Assembly: GCF_006965545.2 (NCBI RefSeq)
Contig: NZ_CP041372.2
Location: forward strand, 3,782,001-3,846,000
From: Paenalkalicoccus suaedae
Lineage (GTDB): Bacteria; Bacillota; Bacilli; Bacillales; Salisediminibacteriaceae
Direction: 5' to 3'
DNA: 64,000 nt
A program made the position numbers and the translations under genes. A model generated the notes under the pieces. It saw only the letters and a list, made by a program, of their open reading frames with translations. It searched no databases and had not been told where the DNA came from. Shown here one piece after another: positions 37,610-45,600 of this stretch (position 1 is the stretch's first letter; each line of letters starts with the position of its first letter).

Positions 37610-38652
37610 GATGCCGACCCCCTCTCTACCATTTCCGTCGCCATATCTACAGCGAAAGGATCTTTAGAACTTGAGATAATTCCTTCTAAAATATCTCGTC
37701 CACCCTGTTGCTTAGAAATGGTAACAGCCGCTTCTCTTCGAACGTGCCAGCTTGTATCTTCCATAAGCTTGCGGAGGATCGGTAAAAAGGTGTCATCTCC
37801 AGCAATTCGTATTAGTTTAGCTGCCATAAGACGCTCTTCCCAGTGATCAGAATTAGCACTATCTATGATAATTTGTTTATTATAAATAAATCCTATCGTA
37901 TAGAGTGCTTTTAACGCCCGAATTCGTATTTCTAAATCAGTAGACTCCAAATAACTCTCAAGGAAAAATAGGTAGTCTGTATTACGTCTCTGACCGACCA
38001 TATCGAGGAGAGCTAAAGTGAATGGGCGTGTTAAATCTGTCTTTGCCTGTATGCATTTTTGTACTAATTCTTCGTTCATCACGTAAATAATTCCATGAAT
38101 ATCATGCTCATGGAGGGGAACTTCAGGGTCGTTCATTAAACCAATTACATCCTCTTGTTCAAAGAAAGCAAGAAGTTTATACATTTGAACAATTTCTACT
38201 CGTGACAAGGCTCGTTCCGAGACAAGTAAAGCGCGAATGTCGGGAAGTAAACTTTCCATACGGAAATCCATGATTCGATACAATGTATTGACCCGTTCAC
38301 TCCATTTCGATGAGTACAGTAGCTTTCGATATCTATCTTGCAGGTGTTTATCTGCAAAAAGGTAAATGGCGTCCTCTGTATTCTCAGAGTATATATTTTG
38401 CTTGTACGTTAGTAATAGCTTCTCCACTGCTCGGTGAGCTACCTTTGTTTTTGGAACTAAGAACTGTCCGTCATTACTACCATTAATCAAGAAGTCTTCC
38501 CAATCTTTTGCGTATGTCTCCATGTAATGCGCAACTTTTTCTTCTTCTCTATTCTGTTGAATACGTTTAAAAGAGAGGTACGCCACGAACCCAAATAGTA
38601 TTAAAAGAAGAGCACCAATCCCAACTGACATAATTAGGATGATGGTAGTCAT
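37606..38652 (-). CDS. HEAT-repeat membrane protein of the EPS-type operon
   Basis: A 348-residue protein. One N-terminal span (about 5-29) is followed by a basic stretch and an all-helical domain with HEAT-like repeats, clearest at about 225-340 (TDLEIRIRALKALYTIG, EERLMAAKLIRIAGDD, WHVRREAAVTISKQQGG). HEAT domains bind partner proteins, so it may connect the regulator with the glycosyltransferase at the membrane. No enzyme motif is visible. It overlaps the genes on both sides by 4 bp. Confidence 0.82.
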   Translation of the reverse strand: MTTIILIMSVGIGALLLILFGFVAYLSFKRIQQNREEEKVAHYMETYAKDWEDFLINGSNDGQFLVPKTKVAHRAVEKLLLTYKQNIYSENTEDAIYLFADKHLQDRYRKLLYSSKWSERVNTLYRIMDFRMESLLPDIRALLVSERALSRVEIVQMYKLLAFFEQEDVIGLMNDPEVPLHEHDIHGIIYVMNEELVQKCIQAKTDLTRPFTLALLDMVGQRRNTDYLFFLESYLESTDLEIRIRALKALYTIGFIYNKQIIIDSANSDHWEERLMAAKLIRIAGDDTFLPILRKLMEDTSWHVRREAAVTISKQQGGRDILEGIISSSKDPFAVDMATEMVERGSAS

Positions 38653-39527
38653 CGTCGTGCCCCCTTTACTAATCGAGTGAGCTTTGCTTCTAATAGACGG
38701 ACATTTAATGGTTTAACGAAGTACTCATCTACCCCTTGCTCATAGTAGTAAAGCATTTCAGACTCTATATGACGCTTTGAGAGCATCACAATAATGAATT
38801 TTTCATCATTAGGTAACGCTCTTAGATGATGGAGCACTTCTTTCCCATTACGTTTTTTTAGCAAGTCATTCATGATAATGATGTGAGGTTCTCCAGAACG
38901 ATACCAGTCCGACGAAAGAAAATCATCACCATCCTCAAATTCTTGCGCATGTAGCTCAACATGACCAACCACCGCTCGGTTTAGTGCGGCACGTAAAACT
39001 TGCTTTAGGATAGGATCATCTTCAATAATACTTGCTTTCATCTTTTGAAGCGGTTTTTCAGAAAATGATCTGTTCACAAAAATAGGTAGATTACCACTAT
39101 AAGTTGCATCTTCTAATGAGCTTAATCCAGTATGGTAGGCGACATCAAAGCTTGTCGTTGGATCACCTATTTCTAAAATGACTGCTCGCATTTTAGAAAT
39201 TGACCCGACTTCCAGTTTTTCTAATCCACTAAAAACTCGCTTTAAAAATGCCTGCGCTTCATCTTCTCCAGTATTGGCAAGTAGAAGTACAAATCCTTGC
39301 CCTCCTTCAAGAGGAAAAAGTAAGTCAGATTTTCGACAAATCTCTTTTACGTAGATGGTGGTGTGCTTCATCTCTTCCTCATTCATTTGTTCATCGATCG
39401 TCACGTTCAATTGGACAACTACAAAGGTAAAACTCACCCTAGCTCTCATACTGCTTACAACCATCATGTCAAATACCTCTGAAACCGATACGTCCCTACT
39501 AACGTTTACTGCTGTACCCATACTCAT
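38649..39527 (-). CDS. Degenerate GGDEF plus C-terminal receiver domain regulator
   Basis: The start is ATG 39527 after GAGGGAG, giving 292 residues; the in-frame ATG at 39548 lacks a ribosome site. The N-terminal half (about 15-150) looks like a GGDEF fold in which the signature has become EGGQGFVLLL, so cyclase activity is unlikely. The C-terminal half (about 165-290) is a receiver: acidic IIEDDP, phospho-acceptor Asp in IIIMNDLL, and Lys in YFVKPLN. The order (GGDEF before REC) is reversed from usual PleD-type proteins. First gene of the four-gene operon. It probably controls the glycosyltransferase rather than DNA, as no HTH is seen. Confidence 0.8.
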   Translation of the reverse strand: MSMGTAVNVSRDVSVSEVFDMMVVSSMRARVSFTFVVVQLNVTIDEQMNEEEMKHTTIYVKEICRKSDLLFPLEGGQGFVLLLANTGEDEAQAFLKRVFSGLEKLEVGSISKMRAVILEIGDPTTSFDVAYHTGLSSLEDATYSGNLPIFVNRSFSEKPLQKMKASIIEDDPILKQVLRAALNRAVVGHVELHAQEFEDGDDFLSSDWYRSGEPHIIIMNDLLKKRNGKEVLHHLRALPNDEKFIIVMLSKRHIESEMLYYYEQGVDEYFVKPLNVRLLEAKLTRLVKGARR

Positions 39528-39747
39528 AGTTTCTCCCTCTTTCCTCATTAGAGTGATATCTCACTTTGACAAGTGACAATTTGACTTGTACTCTAAATCA
39601 CGGCCGGCACCACTTAGCTATGAGTAAAGAACTAAAATCAGCGTCTCTAAATTGATATAATTATATATGATCATTACATAAAATGGAATAGAGAAGTCGA
39701 ATTTTGTTGATTATTTCATAATTTTTTTAGTAATCGAGTCATAACAA

Positions 39748-39780
39748 AAAACTACAGATCAAATCGACCTGTAGTTCTAG
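39748..39780 (-). terminator. Terminator-like hairpin after dedA
   Basis: AACTACAG and CTGTAGTT arms with an 11-base interior lie right after the minus-strand dedA stop and are followed, on the minus strand, by TTTTTTG. Confidence 0.85.
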
Positions 39781-40365
39781 TTATTTGGCGTCTTTTACAA
39801 CCTGCTTTTGTTTTAATCTCACTCTATACAAGACGTATAAAACTATTAATCCAACGATCACTGCCATCACAACATATTGCACCTGTTGGAAGATTTCATA
39901 CACCTCGCCAACGTTACCTAAACCACCTAAATAAAGCATAGCAAACGCTACTGGAAGCACTCCGATAAACGTAAAAATACCATATCTCGTTGGACTCATT
40001 TTACAAAAGGTCGCAACGTAAACAATATACCCCATACCAAGTACTCTTCCAATTGCTATCGTCCATTCCCGATATTTTTCTGCCCGAGCAATCATTTTTT
40101 TGACTCGCTTAGAGCCCATTCTTTTAGTCACAGCATCCTGATATTTTAGCGCAAATGCATATGGTATGTAGGATACGGCTGTATAAATCAACGCAGATAG
40201 CAGACTAATCCATACAAGCTCCATTCCTGTAGGGTTGATCAAATACCCATATAATAAAAAGATAATCGCAGCTGGGAATGGGATCGACAATGCCTCCACA
40301 CCAATTCCAATAAACAACCCAACTAATCCGAGCTCCCGTAAAAATTCTAAGATCATTTGTATCAT
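39781..40365 (-). CDS. DedA family membrane protein
   Basis: About 194 residues with several hydrophobic segments. The ATG at 40365 is six bases from AGGAGG; the ATG one codon earlier (40368) is only three bases away. The family pattern EALSIPFPAAIIFLLYGYL and GRVLGMGYIVY is present, with a Pro-rich re-entrant loop. DedA/SNARE-associated proteins are membrane proteins linked to lipid flipping and membrane potential. The gene has its own terminator and is upstream of the EPS-type operon on the same strand, but about 230 bp apart. Confidence 0.85.
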   Translation of the reverse strand: MIQMILEFLRELGLVGLFIGIGVEALSIPFPAAIIFLLYGYLINPTGMELVWISLLSALIYTAVSYIPYAFALKYQDAVTKRMGSKRVKKMIARAEKYREWTIAIGRVLGMGYIVYVATFCKMSPTRYGIFTFIGVLPVAFAMLYLGGLGNVGEVYEIFQQVQYVVMAVIVGLIVLYVLYRVRLKQKQVVKDAK

Positions 40366-40461
40366 CATGTACCTCCTAGACCTTCCTAAAGGCGCTATAC
40401 CCCTTTTTTGATTAGGAAAATCTAGTAAATTGGATGTTAAAAATAATGTATAAAGTCACAT

Positions 40462-40498
40462 AAAAAAGCCTATACGCATCCTTGGCGCATAGACTTTA
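40462..40498 (-). terminator. Terminator of the 94-residue protein gene
   Basis: On the minus strand AGTCTATGCGC and GCGTATAGGCT arms are followed by TTTTTT. Confidence 0.82.
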
Positions 40499-40499
40499 T

Positions 40500-40784
40500 T
40501 TACAGGTTTAGGCGGAGTAATAAATAACGAACTGTTTTCTCTTTCCCACCCAAATCCTTACAGTCGAGCTTTTCTTCTTTTACGAGACGAAGAAGCTCTT
40601 CGTCTGACATAGAGTTTGCAAACGCCATAAATGGACGTGGGTCCTTGTTATCGTCATGACGCTCTTCAGCCTCCTGTTTCCATGCCTTCAGCTCTAGCTT
40701 TGTTTTTCTCGTACACGCCTCGTATGTTGCTTCGATTGTCTGATTTACTTCATCAATCGTTGTCACAGCCGTTTGCTCGGTCAC
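40500..40784 (-). CDS. Hypothetical 94-residue charged protein
   Basis: Start GTG 40784, five bases after GGAGGG. The protein is helical and charged, with Cys25 and Cys75 and the C-terminal sequence LDCKDLGGKEKTVRYLLLRLNL. I do not recognise a family. It follows the zinc-independent S14 gene by 78 bp with no terminator in between, and so may be part of the zinc-starvation transcript. A 23-bp palindrome covers its ribosome-site region (40794-40816). Confidence 0.6.
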   Translation of the reverse strand: MTEQTAVTTIDEVNQTIEATYEACTRKTKLELKAWKQEAEERHDDNKDPRPFMAFANSMSDEELLRLVKEEKLDCKDLGGKEKTVRYLLLRLNL

Positions 40785-40793
40785 CGAATCCCT

Positions 40794-40816
40794 CCATATA
40801 ACTGTTAGTTATATGG
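40794..40816 (-). promoter_or_regulatory. Palindromic operator-like site
   Basis: Perfect inverted repeat with 10-base arms (CCATATAACT / AGTTATATGG) around GTT, just upstream of the GTG of the 94-residue protein. On the minus strand, TTGAAA and TACCAT about 17 bp apart lie just before it, so it would sit at the transcription start. It could also fold as an RNA hairpin hiding the ribosome site. Confidence 0.5.
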
Positions 40817-40862
40817 TAACAAGAATAACTGTCGATTTCAAAGGTGTCGCATGATCGCTTGC

Positions 40863-41132
40863 TTACCAGCTTGCTTTTTTAACACCCGGTAATTGACCTT
40901 TGTGTGCAAGATCTCTAAATTTAATACGAGATAGCTTAAATTTACGCATATAGCCTCTTGGACGACCTGTAACTTCACAGCGACTGTTTAAACGTGTTGG
41001 CGATGAATTGCGCGGTAGCTTCGCAAGTGCTGCGTAGTCACCCTTTGCTTTTAATTCACGACGCTTTTCTGCATATTTTTGAACAAGCTGCTCACGCTTT
41101 TTTTGACGAGCAACCATTGATTTTTTAGCCAT
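40863..41132 (-). CDS. rpsN: Ribosomal protein S14, zinc-independent paralogue
   Basis: An 89-residue protein with start ATG 41132 behind AAGGAGG. It has the S14 pattern [24 protein letters not shown] and [19 protein letters not shown]. At 89 residues and without the CxxC pairs of the short zinc-binding form (61 residues), it is the C-minus type. In Bacillus subtilis the equivalent (rpsNB/yhzA) replaces the zinc form under zinc shortage. A Zur box lies upstream. Confidence 0.95.
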   Translation of the reverse strand: MAKKSMVARQKKREQLVQKYAEKRRELKAKGDYAALAKLPRNSSPTRLNSRCEVTGRPRGYMRKFKLSRIKFRDLAHKGQLPGVKKASW

Positions 41133-41153
41133 GTTCGTTCCTCCTTAAATATT

Positions 41154-41174
41154 AAATCGTAAGTGTTACGATTT
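41154..41174 (-). promoter_or_regulatory. Zur box of the S14 paralogue
   Basis: A perfect palindrome with 9-base arms AAATCGTAA / TTACGATTT around GTG, as in the Bacillus Zur consensus. It is placed between the predicted transcription start and the S14 gene. Confidence 0.9.
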
Positions 41175-41186
41175 GTAACTTGTTCT

Positions 41187-41215
41187 ACTATACCCTCTCT
41201 ATTTTCGCCTGTCAA
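41187..41215 (-). promoter_or_regulatory. Strong sigma-A promoter of the S14 paralogue
   Basis: On the minus strand TTGACA (41215-41210) and TATAGT (41192-41187) are 17 bp apart. The start would fall next to the Zur box, which is a repressing position. Confidence 0.85.
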
Positions 41216-41254
41216 ATCCTTTACACATAAAACAAAGTATGATTAAATAGTTTT

Positions 41255-41275
41255 AAATCGTAATAATTACGCTTT
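41255..41275 (+). promoter_or_regulatory. Second Zur box, for the divergent gene
   Basis: AAATCGTAA-TAA-TTACGCTTT differs from a perfect palindrome at one position. It lies 16-36 bp upstream of the start of the 132-residue protein; a TATGAT element at 41238-41243 could be the -10. Confidence 0.85.
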
Positions 41276-41290
41276 AAAGGGGCGCTTGCT

Positions 41291-41689
41291 ATGGAACACA
41301 ACCAAAACCGTATGATGTTTGCACGCACGTTATATATACATTCCCTTCCTTCTATAGATAGAGCAATTTATGAGTTTGTTGATGAGCTAGAGCTTGAAGC
41401 CGCGGACGTCGCCGTAACAAGCGATCATTTTTTACAGCTGTTACGCCACCAGTCTCCGATTGAGCTTGCCGCGGAAAAATTTAATCGAACGCCTAAAGAC
41501 GTTTATGAATTAGTTATGCAAATTGAAAGAAATATACAAGATGAGCTAGATGCCTACAGTGATTCCATCAAATTCGTTGACTACACAGACGTCTTGTCCT
41601 TGTATGGGGATGAGCGTGGGGATCGATCGGATGCTGCAGATATGAGTATAGGTCGAAAGAAACTTTTTCTAATGACCTTCGGAAAGTAA
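41291..41689 (+). CDS. Zur-box-preceded hypothetical protein, 132 residues
   Basis: Start ATG 41291 after AAAGGGGCG. The protein is helical and acidic; SDHFLQLLRHQSPIELAAEKFNRTPKDVYELVMQIERNI (about 45-83) could be a helix-turn-helix. There are no Cys clusters. I do not recognise a family. It is divergent from the S14 paralogue with a Zur box of its own, so it should be made under zinc limitation. A terminator follows at 41715-41745. Confidence 0.75.
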   Translation: MEHNQNRMMFARTLYIHSLPSIDRAIYEFVDELELEAADVAVTSDHFLQLLRHQSPIELAAEKFNRTPKDVYELVMQIERNIQDELDAYSDSIKFVDYTDVLSLYGDERGDRSDAADMSIGRKKLFLMTFGK

Positions 41690-41714
41690 GGTTCTTTTCA
41701 TTGAAGCTCGATGC

Positions 41715-41745
41715 TAAGCATCACGAGGTTAGTGATGCTTATTTT
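41715..41745 (+). terminator. Terminator after the 132-residue protein gene
   Basis: AAGCATCAC and GTGATGCTT arms with a 7-base loop are followed by ATTTT. Confidence 0.88.
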
Positions 41746-41758
41746 CTGCTGTTTAGAA

Positions 41759-41903
41759 TGCATGTTGCTACTCGTTATGTGCATGTTTTTCTGCCACGTG
41801 CATTTCTCACTCCGCTGTGTGCATTTTCACTTCGCCGGTCTGCATTTCATCCCCTTCCGTCTGCATTACTACACGCTCCATCTGCATTCTTTTCCTCAGC
41901 GCG
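41759..41903. repeat. Array 3: seven 21-bp units with head TGCATTT
   Basis: Unit starts are at 41759, 41780, 41799, 41820, 41841, 41862 and 41883; steps are 21 except one of 19. TGCAT(T) is conserved; the tails vary and are pyrimidine-rich. It fills the gap between two convergent genes, each with its own terminator. Short open frames here are by-products of the 21-bp period. Confidence 0.8.
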
Positions 41904-41920
41904 CTTCTCCGTACACACAC

Positions 41921-41950
41921 AAAAAAGAGGCGCAAAATAATGCGCCTCCC
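41921..41950 (-). terminator. Terminator of mqo
   Basis: GAGGCGCA and TGCGCCTC arms with a 6-base loop; on the minus strand a run of T follows. Confidence 0.85.
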
Positions 41951-42000
41951 ATCGTTCACTATTTATAGCCCTTTTCAGCCTGTCTTCTCATTTCTCTTTG

Positions 42001-43512
42001 TTACTGTACAGCTTGATTTTGCTCTGCCACAGTTAAACCCAATACACGATCGGTCTTCTCCTTAATCTCATCAAATAGTTCTGGATGGTCTGACAGCATC
42101 AGGCCATAGGATGGCACCATTTCTTTTAGCTTTGGTTCCCAATCTGCAATTTGCTCTGGGAAGCAACGCTTAAAGATTTCAATCATGACCTGGACAGCAG
42201 TCGAAGCACCTGGCGAAGCTCCGAGAAGTGCTGCGATGGATCCGTCCTCCGCCGTTACTACTTCCGTACCAAATTGAAGCGTTCCCTTACCGCCCATCTC
42301 TGTATCCTTAATGACCTGGACGCGTTGGCCAGCAACGACAACCTCCCAATCCTCACTCTTTGCGGTTGGTACAAACTCGCGTAAGTCGTTCATCCGCTTT
42401 TCGTGAGAGAGCATCACCTGCGAGATCAAGTACTTCGTCAGTGGGATCTCCTTAGCACCGGCCGCAAGCATCGTAAAGACGTTGCTTGGCTTTACCGACC
42501 CCATTAAATCTAAATTCGACCCCGCCTTTAAAAATTTGGGGGAAAATCCGGCGAACGGACCAAAGAGAAGAGCTTTCTCGCCATTCATATAACGTGTGTC
42601 TAAGTGAGGCACCGACATAGGAGGTGCTCCTACTTTTGCTTTACCATACACCTTTGCATGATGACGTTCGACTACTTCTTTATTTTTACACGAGAGGAAC
42701 AACCCACTAACAGGGAAGCCTCCGATATTCTTTGATTCTTTAATACCTGTCTTTTGTAATAGGGGCAGGCTTCCGCCGCCACCGCCTATAAACACAAACT
42801 TTGCTTGATGATACTCAATGGTGTTGCGCTCTTCGTTACGGACCTTTACTTCCCATAGTCCATCCTTTGTGCGCGTAAAATCTTCTACGCTATGACGATA
42901 GTTGATTTGGACACCTTTTTGACCCGTTAAATGATTGAAAAGCATGCGCGTTAATGCTCCAAAATTGACATCTGTTCCTCCGTCAATTTTTGATGCAGCA
43001 ATAGCTTCGTTTCTGTCACGACCCTCCATCATAAGGGGCATCCATTGACGTAAAACGTCCGGATCATCAGAGAACGCCATCCCTTGGAAGAGTGGATTCG
43101 TTGATAACGCTTCCAAACGTTTCTTTAAAAAATCGACGTTTTTCTCCCCTTGAACCATGCTCATATGTGGGATTGGCATAATAAAATCGCCTGCATTGCT
43201 AATACGTTTTTGTTCCACCAAATACGACCAGTATTGCTTCGATACTTGGAACTGCTCATTTACATTGATTGCTTTCGTACAGTCAATCGTACCGTCTGGC
43301 TTTTCGGTTGTATAGTTAAGCTCGCATAAGGCTGCGTGCCCAGTACCTGCATTATTCCACTCGTTTGAGCTTTCTTTCCCTGCACTATTTAATTTCTCAA
43401 ATACTTTTATCTTCCACTCTGGCGCTAGCTCCTTCAGTAGCGAACCCATCGTCGCACTCATGATACCCGCACCAATTAAAATAACATCTGATTTTGTTTG
43501 AACGCTGCTCAT
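42001..43512 (-). CDS. mqo: Malate:quinone oxidoreductase
   Basis: A 503-residue FAD enzyme. The start is ATG 43512 after GGAAGGG; the in-frame region further upstream has no homology and no ribosome site. The N-terminus has the FAD-binding [39 protein letters not shown] and [15 protein letters not shown] are Mqo signatures. It oxidises malate to oxaloacetate at the membrane, giving electrons to quinone in the TCA cycle, as a bypass of NAD-linked malate dehydrogenase. Single gene, own terminator. Confidence 0.96.
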   Translation of the reverse strand: MSSVQTKSDVILIGAGIMSATMGSLLKELAPEWKIKVFEKLNSAGKESSNEWNNAGTGHAALCELNYTTEKPDGTIDCTKAINVNEQFQVSKQYWSYLVEQKRISNAGDFIMPIPHMSMVQGEKNVDFLKKRLEALSTNPLFQGMAFSDDPDVLRQWMPLMMEGRDRNEAIAASKIDGGTDVNFGALTRMLFNHLTGQKGVQINYRHSVEDFTRTKDGLWEVKVRNEERNTIEYHQAKFVFIGGGGGSLPLLQKTGIKESKNIGGFPVSGLFLSCKNKEVVERHHAKVYGKAKVGAPPMSVPHLDTRYMNGEKALLFGPFAGFSPKFLKAGSNLDLMGSVKPSNVFTMLAAGAKEIPLTKYLISQVMLSHEKRMNDLREFVPTAKSEDWEVVVAGQRVQVIKDTEMGGKGTLQFGTEVVTAEDGSIAALLGASPGASTAVQVMIEIFKRCFPEQIADWEPKLKEMVPSYGLMLSDHPELFDEIKEKTDRVLGLTVAEQNQAVQ

Positions 43513-43693
43513 GATACCCTTCCTTACTTCACTGAATTTGCAAAAAAGAAAGACGCATCGATAAAGTACGACGATCTTTTTTGGAACGCTTTGCGCCTTA
43601 TTTACTCTTTGTGAAAACTTTCGCACAAATATACGTTATCAGATAATTATAAACTATTTCACACTAATGATAAAGGAAGAAATAGGGTAGACG

Positions 43694-43729
43694 TAAAAAT
43701 GCCCCTCCGAGATCCAGAGAGGCATTCCT
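43694..43729 (-). terminator. Terminator of the iron-siderophore importer operon
   Basis: On the minus strand AATGCCTC and GAGGGGCATT arms are followed by TTTTA, just past the ATPase stop. Confidence 0.8.
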
Positions 43730-44554
43730 TTACAGCATGTTAGCTAATTCTCGACTCTTTTTACGAATGTCTCGTCCACGTCCTTTTGGAATACAAAGCG
43801 GCGTGCCGAAGAATGGATCCTCCGAGATTGCTACCTCCATACCAAAGACGTCTTTAACCAGGGCTTCTGAGATAATATCCTCAGGAGCACCCTGTGCAGC
43901 AATTGTATGATTACGAATGGCTACTAGGTGATCTGCGTAGCGACAGGCTAGGTTTAAATCGTGTAATACCATCACAATCGTACGTGACTGCGTGCGATTT
44001 AGCTCAAACAAAAAGTCTAACACGTCAACCTGGTGCGCCATATCGAGATATGTCGTCGGTTCGTCTAAGAGTATCACCGGTGTTTCTTGTGCTAAGGTCA
44101 TGGCAATCCAAGCACGCTGCTTTTGTCCGCCAGAAAGGGCATCTACTGCACGATCACGGAATTCTCCGAGCTGTGTCGCTTTAATCGCATTCTCCACAAG
44201 CTCCTCATCCTTTTTGGACCACTGCTTAAACCAGCACTGGTGCGGATAGCGCCCTTGTTTAATAAGCTGATGCACCGTAATCCCCTCAGGAGCGACCGGG
44301 CCCTGCGGTAGGATAGAAAGCTTTTTAGCAATCTCTCTCGTCGCCATATGGGAAAGGTGATCGCCATCAAGGACAATTTGACCGGAATGTGGTTTTAATA
44401 GACGAGCGAGCGACCGTAATAGCGTTGATTTCCCACTTCCGTTGGCACCAACTAATACGGTAATCTCCCCTTCTGGAATGCTAAAGCTCAAGTCACGAAT
44501 AATCGTATGTTCCCCATAGCCTAACGTTAGATTCTCTGTTTGTAGTCCTAACAT
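43730..44554 (-). CDS. Iron-siderophore ABC transporter ATPase (FecE/YfmF-like)
   Basis: A 274-residue ATPase. Walker A is VGANGSGKSTLLRSL (around residue 35), the signature LSGGQKQRAWIAMTLAQ, Walker B VILLDEPTTYLDMAHQ and switch His in VLHDLNLACR. DEPTTYLD with AHQ is typical of the FecE/FhuC group. It is the last gene of the operon after the two FecCD permeases. The likely cargo is ferric siderophore or citrate; the specific compound is unknown. Confidence 0.94.
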   Translation of the reverse strand: MLGLQTENLTLGYGEHTIIRDLSFSIPEGEITVLVGANGSGKSTLLRSLARLLKPHSGQIVLDGDHLSHMATREIAKKLSILPQGPVAPEGITVHQLIKQGRYPHQCWFKQWSKKDEELVENAIKATQLGEFRDRAVDALSGGQKQRAWIAMTLAQETPVILLDEPTTYLDMAHQVDVLDFLFELNRTQSRTIVMVLHDLNLACRYADHLVAIRNHTIAAQGAPEDIISEALVKDVFGMEVAISEDPFFGTPLCIPKGRGRDIRKKSRELANML

Positions 44555-44565
44555 TCTGTCGCCTC

Positions 44566-45600
44566 CTAGCGGTTTTTAGAGTGAAAGAGCAAATAGATAA
44601 AGAACGGTGCGCCAATTGCTGCGGTAAAGACACCTCCAGGGATATCCTGCGGTAAAAATGCGGTGCGAGCAACAAGGTCTGCCAATAGAACGATACTCGC
44701 TCCGATAAGGGCTGTAATGACCGCAGTGCCGTAAAACGATCGTCCGACAAAGCGCCTCGCAATATGCGGTGCCATGAGTCCAACGAACTCAATTCCACCT
44801 GCAAATGCTGCAGCCGTACCTGCAAAAATTACGCTACACACTAAAAAGATGAGTCGCTGTAGCTCTACTCGAATTCCCATACTGACCGAGACCTCTTCTC
44901 CTAATTCGGAAACATTGAGGCCTCTACCTAATAATAGAAGGAACGGGATTGGGATTGCCATCCATACAAGCATGGAGGTGACGTCACTCATCGTTGTCGC
45001 GTAGACACTTCCTGTGAGCCAGATGTACGACTTGGTCGTAACAGCGGCTTCACTTGTCACAAGCATAAACGTCACACACGCTTTCATAATTGCAGCTACA
45101 CCGATTCCAATAAGGACCAGCCTTACTGGGGTCACTCCACCGTTCCACGAGAGTAAGTAGATCAATAGCGCAGCACCAAACCCACCTGCGATCGCTGCTA
45201 GAGGGAGAAACTGCATGCTAATAACTCCTGTTGCAAACGTAATACACGTCACTGCTCCAAGCGATGCCCCACTTGTGATCCCAATAATATCAGGAGATGC
45301 TAACGGGTTTCGCACAAGGCTTTGAAGAATAAGTCCAGCGACTCCAAGCGCCGCTCCGACAAGTGCCGCAAGAAGGGCACGCGGTAGCCGGAGTGATTCG
45401 ACGACGAACGTGTGTGTATCGATGCGTCCAGTTAGTTGCTGAAAGACCTCAGAGACAGGGATCCAGTTGCTACCGGCTGAAAGGCTTACTGTAAATAAGA
45501 TAAGTGCGATTGCTAGCCAAGCTAATGCCGTTACGAGATAGCGTAAGGATAACTCAAAGGAGATGCGGTCTTGAAAGAGTCGAATCGTCCATGATTTCAT
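44566..45600 (-). CDS. FecCD-type iron-siderophore permease (second)
   Basis: A 344-residue permease with about ten spans. LRLPRALLAALVGAALGVAGLILQSLVRNPLASPDIIGI, split around residues 65-105, and GGIEFVGLMAPHIARRFVG (about 265-283) are FecCD signatures. It overlaps the first permease gene by 4 bp (start ATG 45600), and is 11 bp from the ATPase gene. Confidence 0.94.
   Translation of the reverse strand: MKSWTIRLFQDRISFELSLRYLVTALAWLAIALILFTVSLSAGSNWIPVSEVFQQLTGRIDTHTFVVESLRLPRALLAALVGAALGVAGLILQSLVRNPLASPDIIGITSGASLGAVTCITFATGVISMQFLPLAAIAGGFGAALLIYLLSWNGGVTPVRLVLIGIGVAAIMKACVTFMLVTSEAAVTTKSYIWLTGSVYATTMSDVTSMLVWMAIPIPFLLLLGRGLNVSELGEEVSVSMGIRVELQRLIFLVCSVIFAGTAAAFAGGIEFVGLMAPHIARRFVGRSFYGTAVITALIGASIVLLADLVARTAFLPQDIPGGVFTAAIGAPFFIYLLFHSKNR

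Noticed and set aside
41701-42065. Several overlapping open frames across array 3
   Set aside because: Same periodic effect; they overlap terminators on both sides and the mqo 3' end.
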